The notes below the pieces were generated by a model. The model was given only the letters and a program-made list of their open reading frames with translations. It did not search any database and was not told the DNA's origin. A DNA stretch of 64,000 nucleotides from Gillisella vitis (GTDB taxonomy: Bacteria > Pseudomonadota > Alphaproteobacteria > Rhizobiales > Rhizobiaceae), in contig NZ_CP056048.1 in assembly GCF_021559775.1 (NCBI RefSeq), positions 744,001-808,000 of the forward strand, given 5' to 3'. Made by a program: the position numbers and the translations under genes. Shown in pieces: positions 42,240 to 53,918 of the stretch. Positions within the stretch are counted from its first letter, which is position 1, and the number at the start of each line of letters is the position of its first letter.

Positions 42240-44756
42240 ATGAACAATCATTGTGTGCCAGCAGCAAAAGACCCGGTTTATGAAGTTCGCACTGGCGAGA
42301 CGATCACGTCCTGGTTGGTCTCGCCGCTCACTGCCAGTGTGTTTGCAGGTATTGCGGCACCCGCCGAGGACCGCGTCGATTACCGCTTCATCAATGGTTT
42401 CGTCGATGTCGGCGATCTGCCGTGTCGCAAGGCGTTCTGGGCGACGATGGTCGGGCGAGATCTGGCACCGGAGCGCGACTGGGAGCCTGATCACCTCAAC
42501 CTACCGGGTGCCAATCGGCGGGTGGAATTCACCCATTTCTGGCATGTTCCGACTCATGTCCGCCGCTGGCTGCGTGGCACGTTCCGGGCCGAGGCGGCCA
42601 GAAGCCTCACGCTGCGGCTGAAGACCTGCGGCGGGGTGCGGATCTGGGTGAATGGCGCGGAGCAGGTTCGCTTCGAACCGTTCCGGCGTAATTTTGAATC
42701 CATGTCGGATGTCACCCTGCAACTTTCCGAGGGCGATAATGATATTCTGGTTCACACCGAAGACCTGGCGGAGCGCGACACGGTCTGGTTTGTCGAGCTG
42801 GAAGTGACGGATGCAGAGCCAATCGCCGTGCTTTTGCCTGCGGTTCTGGATGGGGCGATGGTTGCGCGGCTGGAACGGTTGATCCGCAGCGTGCGCCCGT
42901 CCCGCGACGTGTTTAGCGGTCAACCGCTGGAATTGCTGTTCGATGACGCGCCGCGGACCGATATTCCCGTGGAGGTCACCGTCTACAGCCATGGTCATGA
43001 GCGTGCCGTGCTGGCAAAGGCGCAGGCGGTGCTGCGCGCCGGGGACAGAACCCTTATCGTGCATGAAACGCTCGGTATTGCCGATGGTTATCACGGTGTG
43101 CGGCTGCGCATGGGCGAGGGCGCCAGTGTGGCGAGCCGGGTGATTGACGCTGCTTTTCTCACCCGCATGCAGCCGGAGATTTCGCGTGCCAGTCTGGAGG
43201 AGCGCAAACAGCAGGCGCTTGTCTATTCGGCCCGCCATGGTGCGCCGCGCATCGGCCGGGTGCTGGCCATGGCGGCCTGCGGGCAGGTGGATGATGCAGT
43301 GCTGGAGAAACTCTTAAGCGATACACTCGCCGCCATCGACCGGCGGGAGGATTGCTCGGATTTCGTCCTTGTTCCGCTATTGTGGCTGCTCGGCGCTTAC
43401 CCTGATGTTCTGACTCCGGACCAGCGCGAGCGGGTGCGCCAATCGGTGCTCAACTATCGCTATTGGGTGGATGAACCGGGCAATGACGCGATGTGGTTCT
43501 GGAGCGAGAACCATGTTCTCTGCTTCCACACCAGCCAGCTCCTGGCCGGTCAGTTGATGGCTGATGCGATGTTTTCCGCGTCTGGCCGCACGGGCGTAGA
43601 GCAGGCGGCGCTGGCCCGTCAGCGGCTGCATCGCTGGTTCGACAGCGTCGAGGCGCATGGATTGGCAGAATGGAATTCCGCCGCCTATTACCCCATTGAT
43701 TTCATTGGTCTGCTGGCGCTGGAATATTGGGCGGAACCTGACATTGCCACCCGCGCCCGCCAGCAGTTGGACCTGATCTTCCGGATGATCGCCTTGCATA
43801 CACTGGCGGGGGTGCCTGCAGGATCACAGGGCCGCGCCTATGACAAGGAATTGCGGGCCGGGCCGCTGACGGAACTGGCACCCTTCGCCTGGGTGGCATT
43901 TGGAGAAGGTTGGCTGAATGGTGGTGTCGCCTCCCTGCCGATGTTTTGCGCCAGCGACTACCAGCCGCCGGAGGATCTGGCTCCACTGGCGATGCTGAGC
44001 AAAGGACGCAGCATTGAGGCGCGGTATGCGCAAGGACTGGAAAGCGGCAAGCTGGTGGTGTTCAAAACCCACGCCTCGCAGCTTTCAACGGTGGTCGATC
44101 ACAAGACAGGACGCAAAGGCCATCAGCAGCATGTGCTGGATATCAGGCTGGCTGGCCATCCGATGGCGCGGCTCTGGATCAACCATCCCGGCGAAGACGA
44201 TCCGTGGGGATCGCAGCGGCCCTCCTATTGGGCAGGAAGCGGCATCCTGCCGCGCGTCGCGCACCATGGCGATACCGCTTTGCTGATTGCCGATACGCAA
44301 GGCGGACGCCTGCCGTTCACCCACGCCTATCTGGGCATTGACGGTCTGGACGAGGTGATCATTGAGGAAAACTGGGTGTTTGCCCGCTCGGGCCAAGGGT
44401 TTGCCGCCCTGTACAACAGCCACGGACTGGAGCCGATGGACGCAGGCGCGACGGCAGGCCGTGAATTGCGGGCGCTGGCACCGATTTCGGGCTGGGTGGC
44501 CATTGTCGGAGCCGGGGACGCGCAGGCTTTCGAGATTTTCTGTGAAAAGGCACGAGCAACCAGCATCGACTTCGACCCGCTGGCGAGAACTCTTCGGGTT
44601 CGTCCGCCGGGCCGTGAGGCGCTGTTTTTGAATTATGAGGGCGACTTTCGGCTGGGGACACGTCCGCTGCCCTTCAGCCATGAACAGCCGCAACCGGTGC
44701 TGACCTATGACAGCGCCCAACCGGATCGGGGTGAAATCACCCCTCTTTATCAGTAG
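42240..44756 (+). CDS. Uncharacterised 838-residue protein, probable carbohydrate-active alpha/alpha-toroid enzyme
   Basis: A large protein I cannot assign to a characterised family. The N-terminal part (about 1-330) looks beta-rich, with a stretch resembling a sugar-binding beta-sandwich (LRLKTCGGVRIWVNG). The middle (about 340-610) is helical, with WFWSENHVLCFHTSQLLAGQ near 420 and EWNSAAYYPIDFIGLLAL, as in toroid-fold uronate lyases and hydrolases. The C-terminal third is beta-rich with GHQQHVLDIRL and WINHPGEDDPWG. Conserved-looking His, Glu, Asn and Tyr residues could be catalytic. No signal peptide. GGGAGG precedes the ATG. It is followed directly by GH105 and GH28 genes, so a cytoplasmic role on pectin fragments is likely; lyase versus hydrolase is open. 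Confidence 0.6.
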   Translation: MNNHCVPAAKDPVYEVRTGETITSWLVSPLTASVFAGIAAPAEDRVDYRFINGFVDVGDLPCRKAFWATMVGRDLAPERDWEPDHLNLPGANRRVEFTHFWHVPTHVRRWLRGTFRAEAARSLTLRLKTCGGVRIWVNGAEQVRFEPFRRNFESMSDVTLQLSEGDNDILVHTEDLAERDTVWFVELEVTDAEPIAVLLPAVLDGAMVARLERLIRSVRPSRDVFSGQPLELLFDDAPRTDIPVEVTVYSHGHERAVLAKAQAVLRAGDRTLIVHETLGIADGYHGVRLRMGEGASVASRVIDAAFLTRMQPEISRASLEERKQQALVYSARHGAPRIGRVLAMAACGQVDDAVLEKLLSDTLAAIDRREDCSDFVLVPLLWLLGAYPDVLTPDQRERVRQSVLNYRYWVDEPGNDAMWFWSENHVLCFHTSQLLAGQLMADAMFSASGRTGVEQAALARQRLHRWFDSVEAHGLAEWNSAAYYPIDFIGLLALEYWAEPDIATRARQQLDLIFRMIALHTLAGVPAGSQGRAYDKELRAGPLTELAPFAWVAFGEGWLNGGVASLPMFCASDYQPPEDLAPLAMLSKGRSIEARYAQGLESGKLVVFKTHASQLSTVVDHKTGRKGHQQHVLDIRLAGHPMARLWINHPGEDDPWGSQRPSYWAGSGILPRVAHHGDTALLIADTQGGRLPFTHAYLGIDGLDEVIIEENWVFARSGQGFAALYNSHGLEPMDAGATAGRELRALAPISGWVAIVGAGDAQAFEIFCEKARATSIDFDPLARTLRVRPPGREALFLNYEGDFRLGTRPLPFSHEQPQPVLTYDSAQPDRGEITPLYQ

Positions 44757-45878
44757 ATGGATCAGACCATGCATCAGCCAGAGACCGGCCATCCGGCCCT
44801 CCAAAAGACAATCGACAAAGTGGCGGTGGCTTTCAGCCGCCTCAAGGGGATCAAGGAAGGCTTGAGCGGGGAAGGCAGCGCAAGCGGCATTCAGTTTGAC
44901 GAATGGGATTGGGAAGTGGGCGTCGGCCTTTACGGCTTCCTGCGCCGCGCCATCGCCAGTGGGGACAGGAAGGCAATCCATGATCTCGTGGATTGGTATG
45001 CCATGCAGATCGGTCGTGGCCTGCCGCCGCGCCAGATCAACAGCACAGCGCCGATGCTGCCGCTGGCGATCCTGATCGGTCATGTGGACCGGCCCGATTT
45101 CAATGCGCTGGTGGAGGATTGGGCCGAATGGCTGGTGAAAGGCCTGCCGAAAACCGAGGATGGCGGCTTTCAGCATGTGGTCAAGGAACGCCTGAACGAA
45201 GGTGAGCTTTGGGATGATACCCTGTTCATGGCGGGGTTGTTTCTGGCGCAAGCCGGTGTGCATTTTGGCCGCAAGGATTGGATCGATGAGGCCGTCTATC
45301 AGTTCATGATCCACGCCCGTTATCTGTCGGACCCGGTCTCCGGCCTCTGGTATCACGGCTGGACCTTTATCGGTCGTCATAACTTTGCCCGCGCCTTCTG
45401 GGCGCGCGGCAATGCCTGGATCACCGTGGCGATCCCGGAACTGTTCTTCCTGGTGCCGGATATAGACGAAAAAGACCGCCGTTTTCTGGCCAACGTGCTG
45501 AAAAGCCAGTTGCGCTCGCTGAAGGCCTTCCAGCGCGAGGACGGTATGTTCCATACGCTGCTGGATGATCCGACCTCACCGCTGGAAACTTCGGCCACCG
45601 CCGGGATTGCCTATGGCATATTGCGCGGCATCGAGGCGGGCATCCTGCCGGTGGAGGATAAGCTCCATGCCGACCGCGCCCTTGCCGCTGTGCTGCGCCA
45701 TATCGATGATGAGGGTGTGGTGCTAGGTGTCTCGGATGGCACGCCGATGGGGCATGATCTGGATTTCTACCGGCGGATACCCAACTTGCCGACCCCTTAC
45801 GGCCAAGCGCTGGCTCTGCTGCTGCTGACGGATGTGGCACTGGCCCAAGCGGCTGCGACCCAGGAGGCAACCGCATGA
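44757..45878 (+). CDS. GH105 unsaturated rhamnogalacturonyl hydrolase (YteR/RhiN-like)
   Basis: A 373-residue alpha6/alpha6-barrel hydrolase. Family marks are DWEVGVGLYGF, the catalytic aspartates in LWDDTLFMAGLFLA (D153/D154), YHGWTF, FWARGNAW and ETSATAGIAYG. GH105 enzymes hydrate and release the 4,5-unsaturated galacturonyl residue from the non-reducing end of oligosaccharides made by pectin or rhamnogalacturonan lyases. No signal peptide, so the substrate is imported first. The ATG follows the previous stop codon directly, and the stop overlaps the next start as ATGA. Confidence 0.88.
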   Translation: MDQTMHQPETGHPALQKTIDKVAVAFSRLKGIKEGLSGEGSASGIQFDEWDWEVGVGLYGFLRRAIASGDRKAIHDLVDWYAMQIGRGLPPRQINSTAPMLPLAILIGHVDRPDFNALVEDWAEWLVKGLPKTEDGGFQHVVKERLNEGELWDDTLFMAGLFLAQAGVHFGRKDWIDEAVYQFMIHARYLSDPVSGLWYHGWTFIGRHNFARAFWARGNAWITVAIPELFFLVPDIDEKDRRFLANVLKSQLRSLKAFQREDGMFHTLLDDPTSPLETSATAGIAYGILRGIEAGILPVEDKLHADRALAAVLRHIDDEGVVLGVSDGTPMGHDLDFYRRIPNLPTPYGQALALLLLTDVALAQAAATQEATA

Positions 45879-47203
45879 CCCAGATGCTGGACATTGTCAT
45901 CGATCATCAGGACGGCGACCGCACGCAAGCCATTCAGGCGGCAATGGACCATGTGTCTGCCTCCGGCGGCGGCAGGGTTTCGCTTGCCGCTGGATCGCAT
46001 CAGGTTGGCGGGCTGAGGCTTCGCTCCGGTGTCGATCTGCATCTGACTGAGGGGGCGGTGCTGCGGCCTGTGCCGGATTATCAGGCCTATGGCGACAATA
46101 TCGTCTCGGTCATTGCCGAGAAATCCAACCGGGCCATGCTGGTGGCGCGTGGCGCGGACACGATCGCGCTGACCGGGCCGGGCCTTATCGACGCTGGCGG
46201 AGACGCATTCATTGCCGGTGACGATGTCAGCGTCGGCGTGTTCATTCCGGCGGAATTTCGGCCGCGTGTTCTGGTGCTGGAAGGGTGCAGGGGCGTTCGT
46301 CTCGACCATATCCAGGTCGAGAACTCGCCAATGTGGACGCTGCATTTCGTCAATTGTGAGGATGTCAGCCTTGCCAATGTGGCGATCCGCAACAATTGCC
46401 GCCTGCCCAATACCGATGGCATTGTGCTGGACGCCTGCCGTCGGGTGCTGATTGAGGACTGCACGATCTCCACCGCCGATGACGGTGTCTGCCTGAAAAC
46501 CAGCGTTGGGCCGGATGGAAAGGCGATTGGCACCTGCGAGGATGTGCTGGTGCGCCGCTGCACCGTCTCCAGCCAAAGCTGCGCGCTGAAGCTGGGGACT
46601 GAAAGCTTCGGCGATTTCTCCCGCGTAGTGTTCGAGGATTGCCGTGTCGAGCAATCCAACCGGGGCCTGGGGATTTTTTCCCGCGATGGCGGAAAGGTCT
46701 CCGATGTCAGGTTCTCGCGCATCAGCCTGGATTGCCGGGAAACGCCGGACGGGTTCTGGGGCTCCGGCGAGGCGCTGACGGTGACGGTGGTGGACCGGGT
46801 GCCGGAGCGCCCGGCGGGTGCGGTGCGGGGACTTGTTATTGAGGACATAACCGGGCGGATGGAAGGCACGATCAATCTCGTCTCCATGGCCGGTGCCGGT
46901 ATTCACGATGTGGCGTTGCATCGGGTGCATCTGGCCCAGCAAACCGGGGTACTTGGCACCGCGTTGCGCTATGATATGCGTCCGACCAATGCCGATCTGG
47001 CACCTTCGCCCGAGGCTCATGGCCGGGCCAATGCCTGGACGCGGGGTGTGGACGGACGCATTGTCGGGCTGATTGATTATCCGGGCGGAATGCCGGGCGT
47101 GTTTGCCCGTGGGGTGGACGGGCTGACTATAGACGATCTCGTTATCGACAGGCCGCAGCCCCTGCCGGAGGGCTGGAACCCGCTGGATTTCGTCCAACAG
47201 TAA
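45875..47203 (+). CDS. GH28 polygalacturonase-like beta-helix hydrolase, cytoplasmic
   Basis: A 442-residue right-handed beta-helix protein of family GH28. It has NTDG (N179-D181) and ADDGVCLK (D202, D203), which supply the catalytic aspartates, then CALKLGTESFGDF in place of the classical GHG motif and NRGLGIFSRDGG in place of RIK. This is common in bacterial exo-acting GH28 members. No signal peptide is present, unlike secreted pectinases, so it probably trims imported oligogalacturonides or rhamnogalacturonan pieces. It overlaps GH105 by four bases and is followed by the importer ATPase after 23 bases. Confidence 0.85.
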   Translation: MTQMLDIVIDHQDGDRTQAIQAAMDHVSASGGGRVSLAAGSHQVGGLRLRSGVDLHLTEGAVLRPVPDYQAYGDNIVSVIAEKSNRAMLVARGADTIALTGPGLIDAGGDAFIAGDDVSVGVFIPAEFRPRVLVLEGCRGVRLDHIQVENSPMWTLHFVNCEDVSLANVAIRNNCRLPNTDGIVLDACRRVLIEDCTISTADDGVCLKTSVGPDGKAIGTCEDVLVRRCTVSSQSCALKLGTESFGDFSRVVFEDCRVEQSNRGLGIFSRDGGKVSDVRFSRISLDCRETPDGFWGSGEALTVTVVDRVPERPAGAVRGLVIEDITGRMEGTINLVSMAGAGIHDVALHRVHLAQQTGVLGTALRYDMRPTNADLAPSPEAHGRANAWTRGVDGRIVGLIDYPGGMPGVFARGVDGLTIDDLVIDRPQPLPEGWNPLDFVQQ

Positions 47204-47226
47204 ATTGATGCATCTGGGAGGATGAT

Positions 47227-49331
<2,105 letters not shown>

Positions 49332-49332
49332 T

Positions 49333-50385
49333 ATGAGCCTCAATCCCGTAACGTTCCTGACCCGCACCCGCCGCCAAGGTCGCATTGGCGTGACCGATGT
49401 GCTGGCCTGGCTCTGGCTGATCCTCGGCACACTGGCGGTGCTGGTGCCGGTGGTCTGGGCGGGTCTGTCCTCAATGAAACCGGCCGCCGAAATCACCCGC
49501 TTTCCGCCAACCCTCCTGCCGCGAGACGCGGTGGAGGTGACGGTCAAGGGCTATGACAAGCCGCTCAGCCTCTGGCAGGTCAGCCTCGACGGTACAAACC
49601 GGCAGATGGCCATGGTTCGGCGCATCGGCCTGAAGGCGCAGATGGTCGATCCCGAAAACCCGCAGACCCCGGTCAGCGTCGATACCCGCACGATCACGCC
49701 GGTCCAGAGCCTGACGATTGCCACCGAAAACTACACCGACCCGTTGACCCGGTTTGCCTTCCTGACCTTTCTTAAGAACTCAGTCTTCGTCACCGTTGTG
49801 GCGACGGCTCTCACGCTGATCGTTAATGCCTTGGCGGCCTTTGCCCTGTCGAAATACCGATTTCGAGGCGATAAGGCGGTGTTCGTGCTGATTATCTCAA
49901 CCTTGATGATCCCGCTCACTGTGGTGATGGTGCCTGCCTATCTGGTCATTGTCGGGGTTGGGTTGGTGGATAATCTCTGGGGCGTCATCATCCCAACCAT
50001 TGCTTCGCCGACCGGGGTGTTTCTGCTGCGGCAATATATGCTGACCATTCCCGACGAGTTGATCGAAGCGGCACGGGTGGATGCGGCTAGCGAATTCAGG
50101 ATTTTCTGGCGGATTGTCCTGCCGTTGACAGCGCCTGCGCTGGCGGTGCTGGCGATTTTCTCGGTACTCTGGCGTTGGAACGACTTTCTCTGGCCGCTGA
50201 TCGTCCTCAGCAGCCGTGAGAATTTCACCCTACAGGTCGGGCTCAACGCTTTTCAGGGCGAGTTTTCGGTGCAGTGGAATTACATCCTCGCCATGACCTT
50301 CCTCAGCCTGATGCCGGTGACGCTGGTCTTCCTGTTCCTGCAAAAATACATCACGACAGGCATTGCCGGGACTGGCATGAAATAA
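49333..50385 (+). CDS. ABC importer permease, MalG-type, with extended periplasmic loop
   Basis: A 350-residue permease, longer than the usual 270-290. The extra length is one insertion of about 80-90 residues after the first span (about 60-145, from RFPPTLLPRD to TENYTDPLTRFAF) that is predicted periplasmic. The rest is typical: the EAA loop ELIEAARVDAASEFRIFWRI and the late WRWNDFLWPLIVL. The loop may contact the binding protein. The gene starts one base after the previous stop and is the last of the plus-strand operon. Confidence 0.86.
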   Translation: MSLNPVTFLTRTRRQGRIGVTDVLAWLWLILGTLAVLVPVVWAGLSSMKPAAEITRFPPTLLPRDAVEVTVKGYDKPLSLWQVSLDGTNRQMAMVRRIGLKAQMVDPENPQTPVSVDTRTITPVQSLTIATENYTDPLTRFAFLTFLKNSVFVTVVATALTLIVNALAAFALSKYRFRGDKAVFVLIISTLMIPLTVVMVPAYLVIVGVGLVDNLWGVIIPTIASPTGVFLLRQYMLTIPDELIEAARVDAASEFRIFWRIVLPLTAPALAVLAIFSVLWRWNDFLWPLIVLSSRENFTLQVGLNAFQGEFSVQWNYILAMTFLSLMPVTLVFLFLQKYITTGIAGTGMK

Positions 50386-50398
50386 AAGTCCGTGAATG

Positions 50399-51439
50399 TT
50401 AACAGCGCGGCGGTGCGATGCTGCCGCGCAGCACCAGACGGCATCCCAATTCCAGCCGATGGGCGGGCCGGAGCGGATCGATGGATACCAGCCGCTGCTC
50501 GATCAGGCTGAGAGCCGCAGCCCCAAGCCGAGCGCTGGGCAGTTGAATGGTTGAGAGCGGCGGAGTGCTGAATTCGCCCGGCAGGATGTCATCGCAGCCC
50601 AGCACGGAGATGTCTTCAGGAACTTTGATGCCTACCTTGGTCAAGGTTTTTAGACAGCCAAGCGCCAGATTATCGGCGGCGCAAAAAATCGCGGTGGCCT
50701 GTTTCAATGATGGGTCACGGGTCAACAATTCGCGCAACACTCTTTCGCCCTCGGCTGGCTCATAGCTCTCAGCCTCAACCACCATATCGATGGGGGCTGG
50801 CAATCCGGCAGCCAGAAAGGCATCAACATAGCCATCATAGCGGCGGCGGATGGTGGTGCGGCCCGGCCATGTCACATGCAGAATGCGACGGTGGCCAATC
50901 GCCAGCAGATGCTCGATGGCCTGGCGTGCGCCGAACCGGTTGCCGGCAGTCACCGTATCGATGCGCATCGACGGATCTTCGCCATTGATGATCACGGACG
51001 GTATCGCCAATTGCGCCAGCGCGCGGATAAATTCCGGCCTGTCATCATTGATGATGACGATGCCATCGACTTTTTCGGCAACGGCAATCCGCTTTACCTC
51101 ATTGGCGTCGATCCGGTTGCCCGGCGTGACGCAAGGGACGATGCGGATCGCCCGGCGCTCGCACTCCTCGCGCAGCCCATTCATCACCGTCCAACTGACC
51201 AGATTGAGATCGCTTTGCGGAGCGGCATCACCGGCAACGGCCAGAAGGATGCAACGCAGCGTGGCAATGGTCGCCTTGTTGCGCCGTTTTTCCAGATAGC
51301 CCAGCCGTTGGGCGGAGGCGATCACCCGGTCGCGCACCTCTGCGGTTAGCGGCGCTGTGCCGTTCAGCGCATGCGAGGCGGTGCTGATCGAGACGCCGGC
51401 GTCCAGCGCCACGTTTTTCAGGCTGATCTTTGCTGTCAC
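50399..51439 (-). CDS. LacI-family regulator of the pectin-fragment island
   Basis: A 346-residue repressor. The N-terminal LacI helix-turn-helix is SLKNVALDAGVSISTASHAL with the hinge region GYLEKRRN; a periplasmic-binding-like effector domain follows (about 60-346), with DGIVIINDD, GARQAIEHLLAIGHRRI and CAADNLALGCLKTL. The start is a GTG behind GAGGA. It converges with the importer operon, 13 bases from the permease stop, so it probably regulates that operon and the divergent binding-protein gene in response to a galacturonate- or rhamnose-containing sugar. Confidence 0.85.
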   Translation of the reverse strand: MTAKISLKNVALDAGVSISTASHALNGTAPLTAEVRDRVIASAQRLGYLEKRRNKATIATLRCILLAVAGDAAPQSDLNLVSWTVMNGLREECERRAIRIVPCVTPGNRIDANEVKRIAVAEKVDGIVIINDDRPEFIRALAQLAIPSVIINGEDPSMRIDTVTAGNRFGARQAIEHLLAIGHRRILHVTWPGRTTIRRRYDGYVDAFLAAGLPAPIDMVVEAESYEPAEGERVLRELLTRDPSLKQATAIFCAADNLALGCLKTLTKVGIKVPEDISVLGCDDILPGEFSTPPLSTIQLPSARLGAAALSLIEQRLVSIDPLRPAHRLELGCRLVLRGSIAPPRC

Positions 51440-51497
51440 GCTTTATCCTCAAAGATGCGTGGATATGAACGCAGCATAGTCCAGCAGAGCTGATAGG

Positions 51498-52640
51498 TCA
51501 CGACCCGATACGACGACGTTCGCGGCTCAAATCGAAGATCTGGATACCATCCCTTGGGCGGCCACGATTGCGCCATTTCGGATGTTTCAGCGTGTAGGTG
51601 GCGTCGTCATAGCCTGCCTGCCAATGTTCGTTGATGGAGGCGCGCGAAAATTCATAGTCCATCGAATGGGTGGCGTGGGCGGCGCGCCGGTGAATGAGGT
51701 GGACGATGGTGACGTCATATTCCTGGCCGATGGAGCGCAGCAGCTTGGCATCCTCGTCATCACGAAATTCCGGCGGCAGCTTGTCCAGCAGGCGTTTGGC
51801 GGTGCGGCGGATCACCTGTTTGCGGGCGAATTCATCGGTATTCATGCGGGTTCGGCTGGAAAAACGGATCTCCTTGGTGCGGCTTTCCACCTCGAACTGG
51901 TCCTTTGGCATGTCGCCGCGCGCGCTGAACAGATCGACCTGGAAAATGTCCAGATCTCTCTGGCTTTCATTGGTTTCCAGCACATGCTGCAAGGGTGTGT
52001 TCGAGACCAATCCACCATCCCAATAAAAACGGCCATCAATTTCAACCGGTGGGAAACCGGGCGGCAGCGCGCCGGAAGCAGCAATATGGCGGGCGTCGAG
52101 CCTGGTGTGACGATTGTCGAAATAGGCGAAATTGCCGGAGAGAACGTCCACAGCGCCGAGGCTGAGACGTGTCGTGCCGTCATTCAGCAATTTGAAATCG
52201 ATCAGATTGTTCAGCGTCTTGATCAGCGGTTCGGTGTCATAAACGCTGACGCGGTAATCGGGATTGAGCAACACTTGCTGCGGGGTGGGCAGACGCGGTG
52301 AAAAGAAACCGGGAATGCCAAACATCATGCCGGTCAGCGCCGAGAGATCGTTGGTGGTGCGCCGCGACGCGGTGTCTTGATCGCCAAGGTTGAAATTCAG
52401 CTGTGAAGACACCATGTCCCAGAAGGCGCGCAGGTTTTCCACCCGTTTTTCCCTGGGGCTGCCAGCAATCAGCGCCGAGTTGATCGATCCGATGGAAATA
52501 CCGGCCAGCCAATCCGGATCGACATCATGGGCGTGAAGAGCCTCATAAGCACCGGCCTGATAAGCACCCAAAGCCCCCCCACCCTGAAATACAAAAATAC
52601 GATCAGTGGCGGCATTGGTCTCGGACGACAGCATCGGCAT
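51498..52640 (-). CDS. Patatin-like phospholipase with C-terminal DUF3734-type region
   Basis: A 380-residue patatin-family acyl hydrolase. The catalytic pieces are complete: the oxyanion-hole motif FQGGGALGAYQAG near residue 19, the nucleophile elbow GISIGS (Ser) near 47 and the dyad Asp in WDGGLVSNTP near 210. A C-terminal segment (about 260-375), with VTIVHLIHRRAAHATHSMDY, resembles the DUF3734 extension often attached to bacterial patatins. It should hydrolyse membrane or storage lipids in the cytoplasm; the physiological substrate is unknown. It is monocistronic by appearance. Confidence 0.83.
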   Translation of the reverse strand: MPMLSSETNAATDRIFVFQGGGALGAYQAGAYEALHAHDVDPDWLAGISIGSINSALIAGSPREKRVENLRAFWDMVSSQLNFNLGDQDTASRRTTNDLSALTGMMFGIPGFFSPRLPTPQQVLLNPDYRVSVYDTEPLIKTLNNLIDFKLLNDGTTRLSLGAVDVLSGNFAYFDNRHTRLDARHIAASGALPPGFPPVEIDGRFYWDGGLVSNTPLQHVLETNESQRDLDIFQVDLFSARGDMPKDQFEVESRTKEIRFSSRTRMNTDEFARKQVIRRTAKRLLDKLPPEFRDDEDAKLLRSIGQEYDVTIVHLIHRRAAHATHSMDYEFSRASINEHWQAGYDDATYTLKHPKWRNRGRPRDGIQIFDLSRERRRIGS

Positions 52641-52791
52641 TCACCATGGATTATTGCATTGCGGTGAAGATAGCCGTTTTTCCGCGCTATTCCAGTATCT
52701 TGCCGCCTCACTTATCGTTTATGGCGAAATAATTTGCTCTGCTCCATTCATGAGATCCGTGCGCCGGTAAGGCGCACGGATCTGGTTATGA

Positions 52792-53820
52792 TCAGGCGGC
52801 CAGATCGAGTACGATCCGTCCATCGATCTTGCCTTCGCGCATGCGGTCAAAAATCGCATTGATATTTTCCAGCTTGTCCCAGGAGAAATGGGCGGCAACC
52901 TTGCCTTCACCGGCAAATTGCAGCGATTCCTCAAGATCCTGCCGGGTGCCGACAATCGAGCCACGTACGGTGATGCGCTTCAGCACGGTTTCGAATACCG
53001 GAAGCGAAATGAAGCCCGGCGGCAGACCGACCAGCGCCATCGTGCCCTTGGAGCGCAGGAAGCCATAGGCCTGTTCCATGGCTTTCGGGGAAACGGCTGT
53101 CACCAGCGCGCCGTGAACGCCGCCGGTGGCTTTCTGCACCTGCTCGATAGCGTCGGCTGCCCGGCCATTGACGACCACATCGGCCCCCAGCTTCTTGGCC
53201 AGTTCCAGCTTGTCATCGAAAATATCGGCGGCAACCACATGCATGCCCATGGCCTTGGCATATTGCACAGCCATATGGCCAAGCCCGCCAATGCCTGAAA
53301 TCACCACCCATTCGCCGGGTCGCACTTCGGTTTCCTTCAGGCCCTTATAGACGGTGACACCGGCGCAGAGAATGGGCGCAGCGGCGCCGAATTCCAGGTT
53401 ATCAGGCAGACGGCCAACATAATCGGGATCGGCAAGTCCGTATTGGGCAAAGGTGCCGTTAACCGAATAGCCGGTATTCTGCTGGCTGCCGCAAAGCGTT
53501 TCCCAGCCGGTGCGGCAGGGATTGCAGCAGCCGCAGGCGGTATGCAGCCACGGAACGCCAATCCGGTCGCCTTCCTTGATCCGGGTAACACCCGCGCCGA
53601 GCTTGGCGACAAAGCCAACGCCTTCGTGGCCGGGAATGAATGGTGGGTTGGGCTTGACCGGCCAGTCGCCGCTGATGGCGTGCAGGTCGGTATGGCAAAC
53701 GCCGGTCGCCGCGTATTTGACCAAAATCTGGCCAGGACCGGGTTCGGGGATCGGCATTTCCTCAATGGTCAGCGGCTTGCCGAATTCGCGCGCAACAGCG
53801 GCTTTCATCATCGATGCCAT
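52792..53820 (-). CDS. adhP: Zinc-dependent alcohol dehydrogenase (AdhP-like)
   Basis: A 342-residue medium-chain alcohol dehydrogenase. The catalytic zinc ligands are in GVCHTDLHA and PGHEGVGF; the structural zinc comes from the cysteine lobe ACGCCNPCRTGWETLCG; the NAD motif is GIGGLGHMAVQYAKAMG. It interconverts primary alcohols such as ethanol with aldehydes. GGAGG precedes the ATG at 53820. A perfect TTGAT-N4-ATCAA box lies about 100 bases upstream, so expression is probably raised by an FNR/FixK-type regulator when oxygen is low. Confidence 0.9.
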   Translation of the reverse strand: MASMMKAAVAREFGKPLTIEEMPIPEPGPGQILVKYAATGVCHTDLHAISGDWPVKPNPPFIPGHEGVGFVAKLGAGVTRIKEGDRIGVPWLHTACGCCNPCRTGWETLCGSQQNTGYSVNGTFAQYGLADPDYVGRLPDNLEFGAAAPILCAGVTVYKGLKETEVRPGEWVVISGIGGLGHMAVQYAKAMGMHVVAADIFDDKLELAKKLGADVVVNGRAADAIEQVQKATGGVHGALVTAVSPKAMEQAYGFLRSKGTMALVGLPPGFISLPVFETVLKRITVRGSIVGTRQDLEESLQFAGEGKVAAHFSWDKLENINAIFDRMREGKIDGRIVLDLAA

Positions 53821-53918
53821 GATTTCCTCCATAGAAATTGATGTTTTAAAATTCAACATCGTGTCCCGGCTCATGCTGAGACTATGGAGGACCCTAGTGT
53901 AGGGCGGGGCGATTGCTT

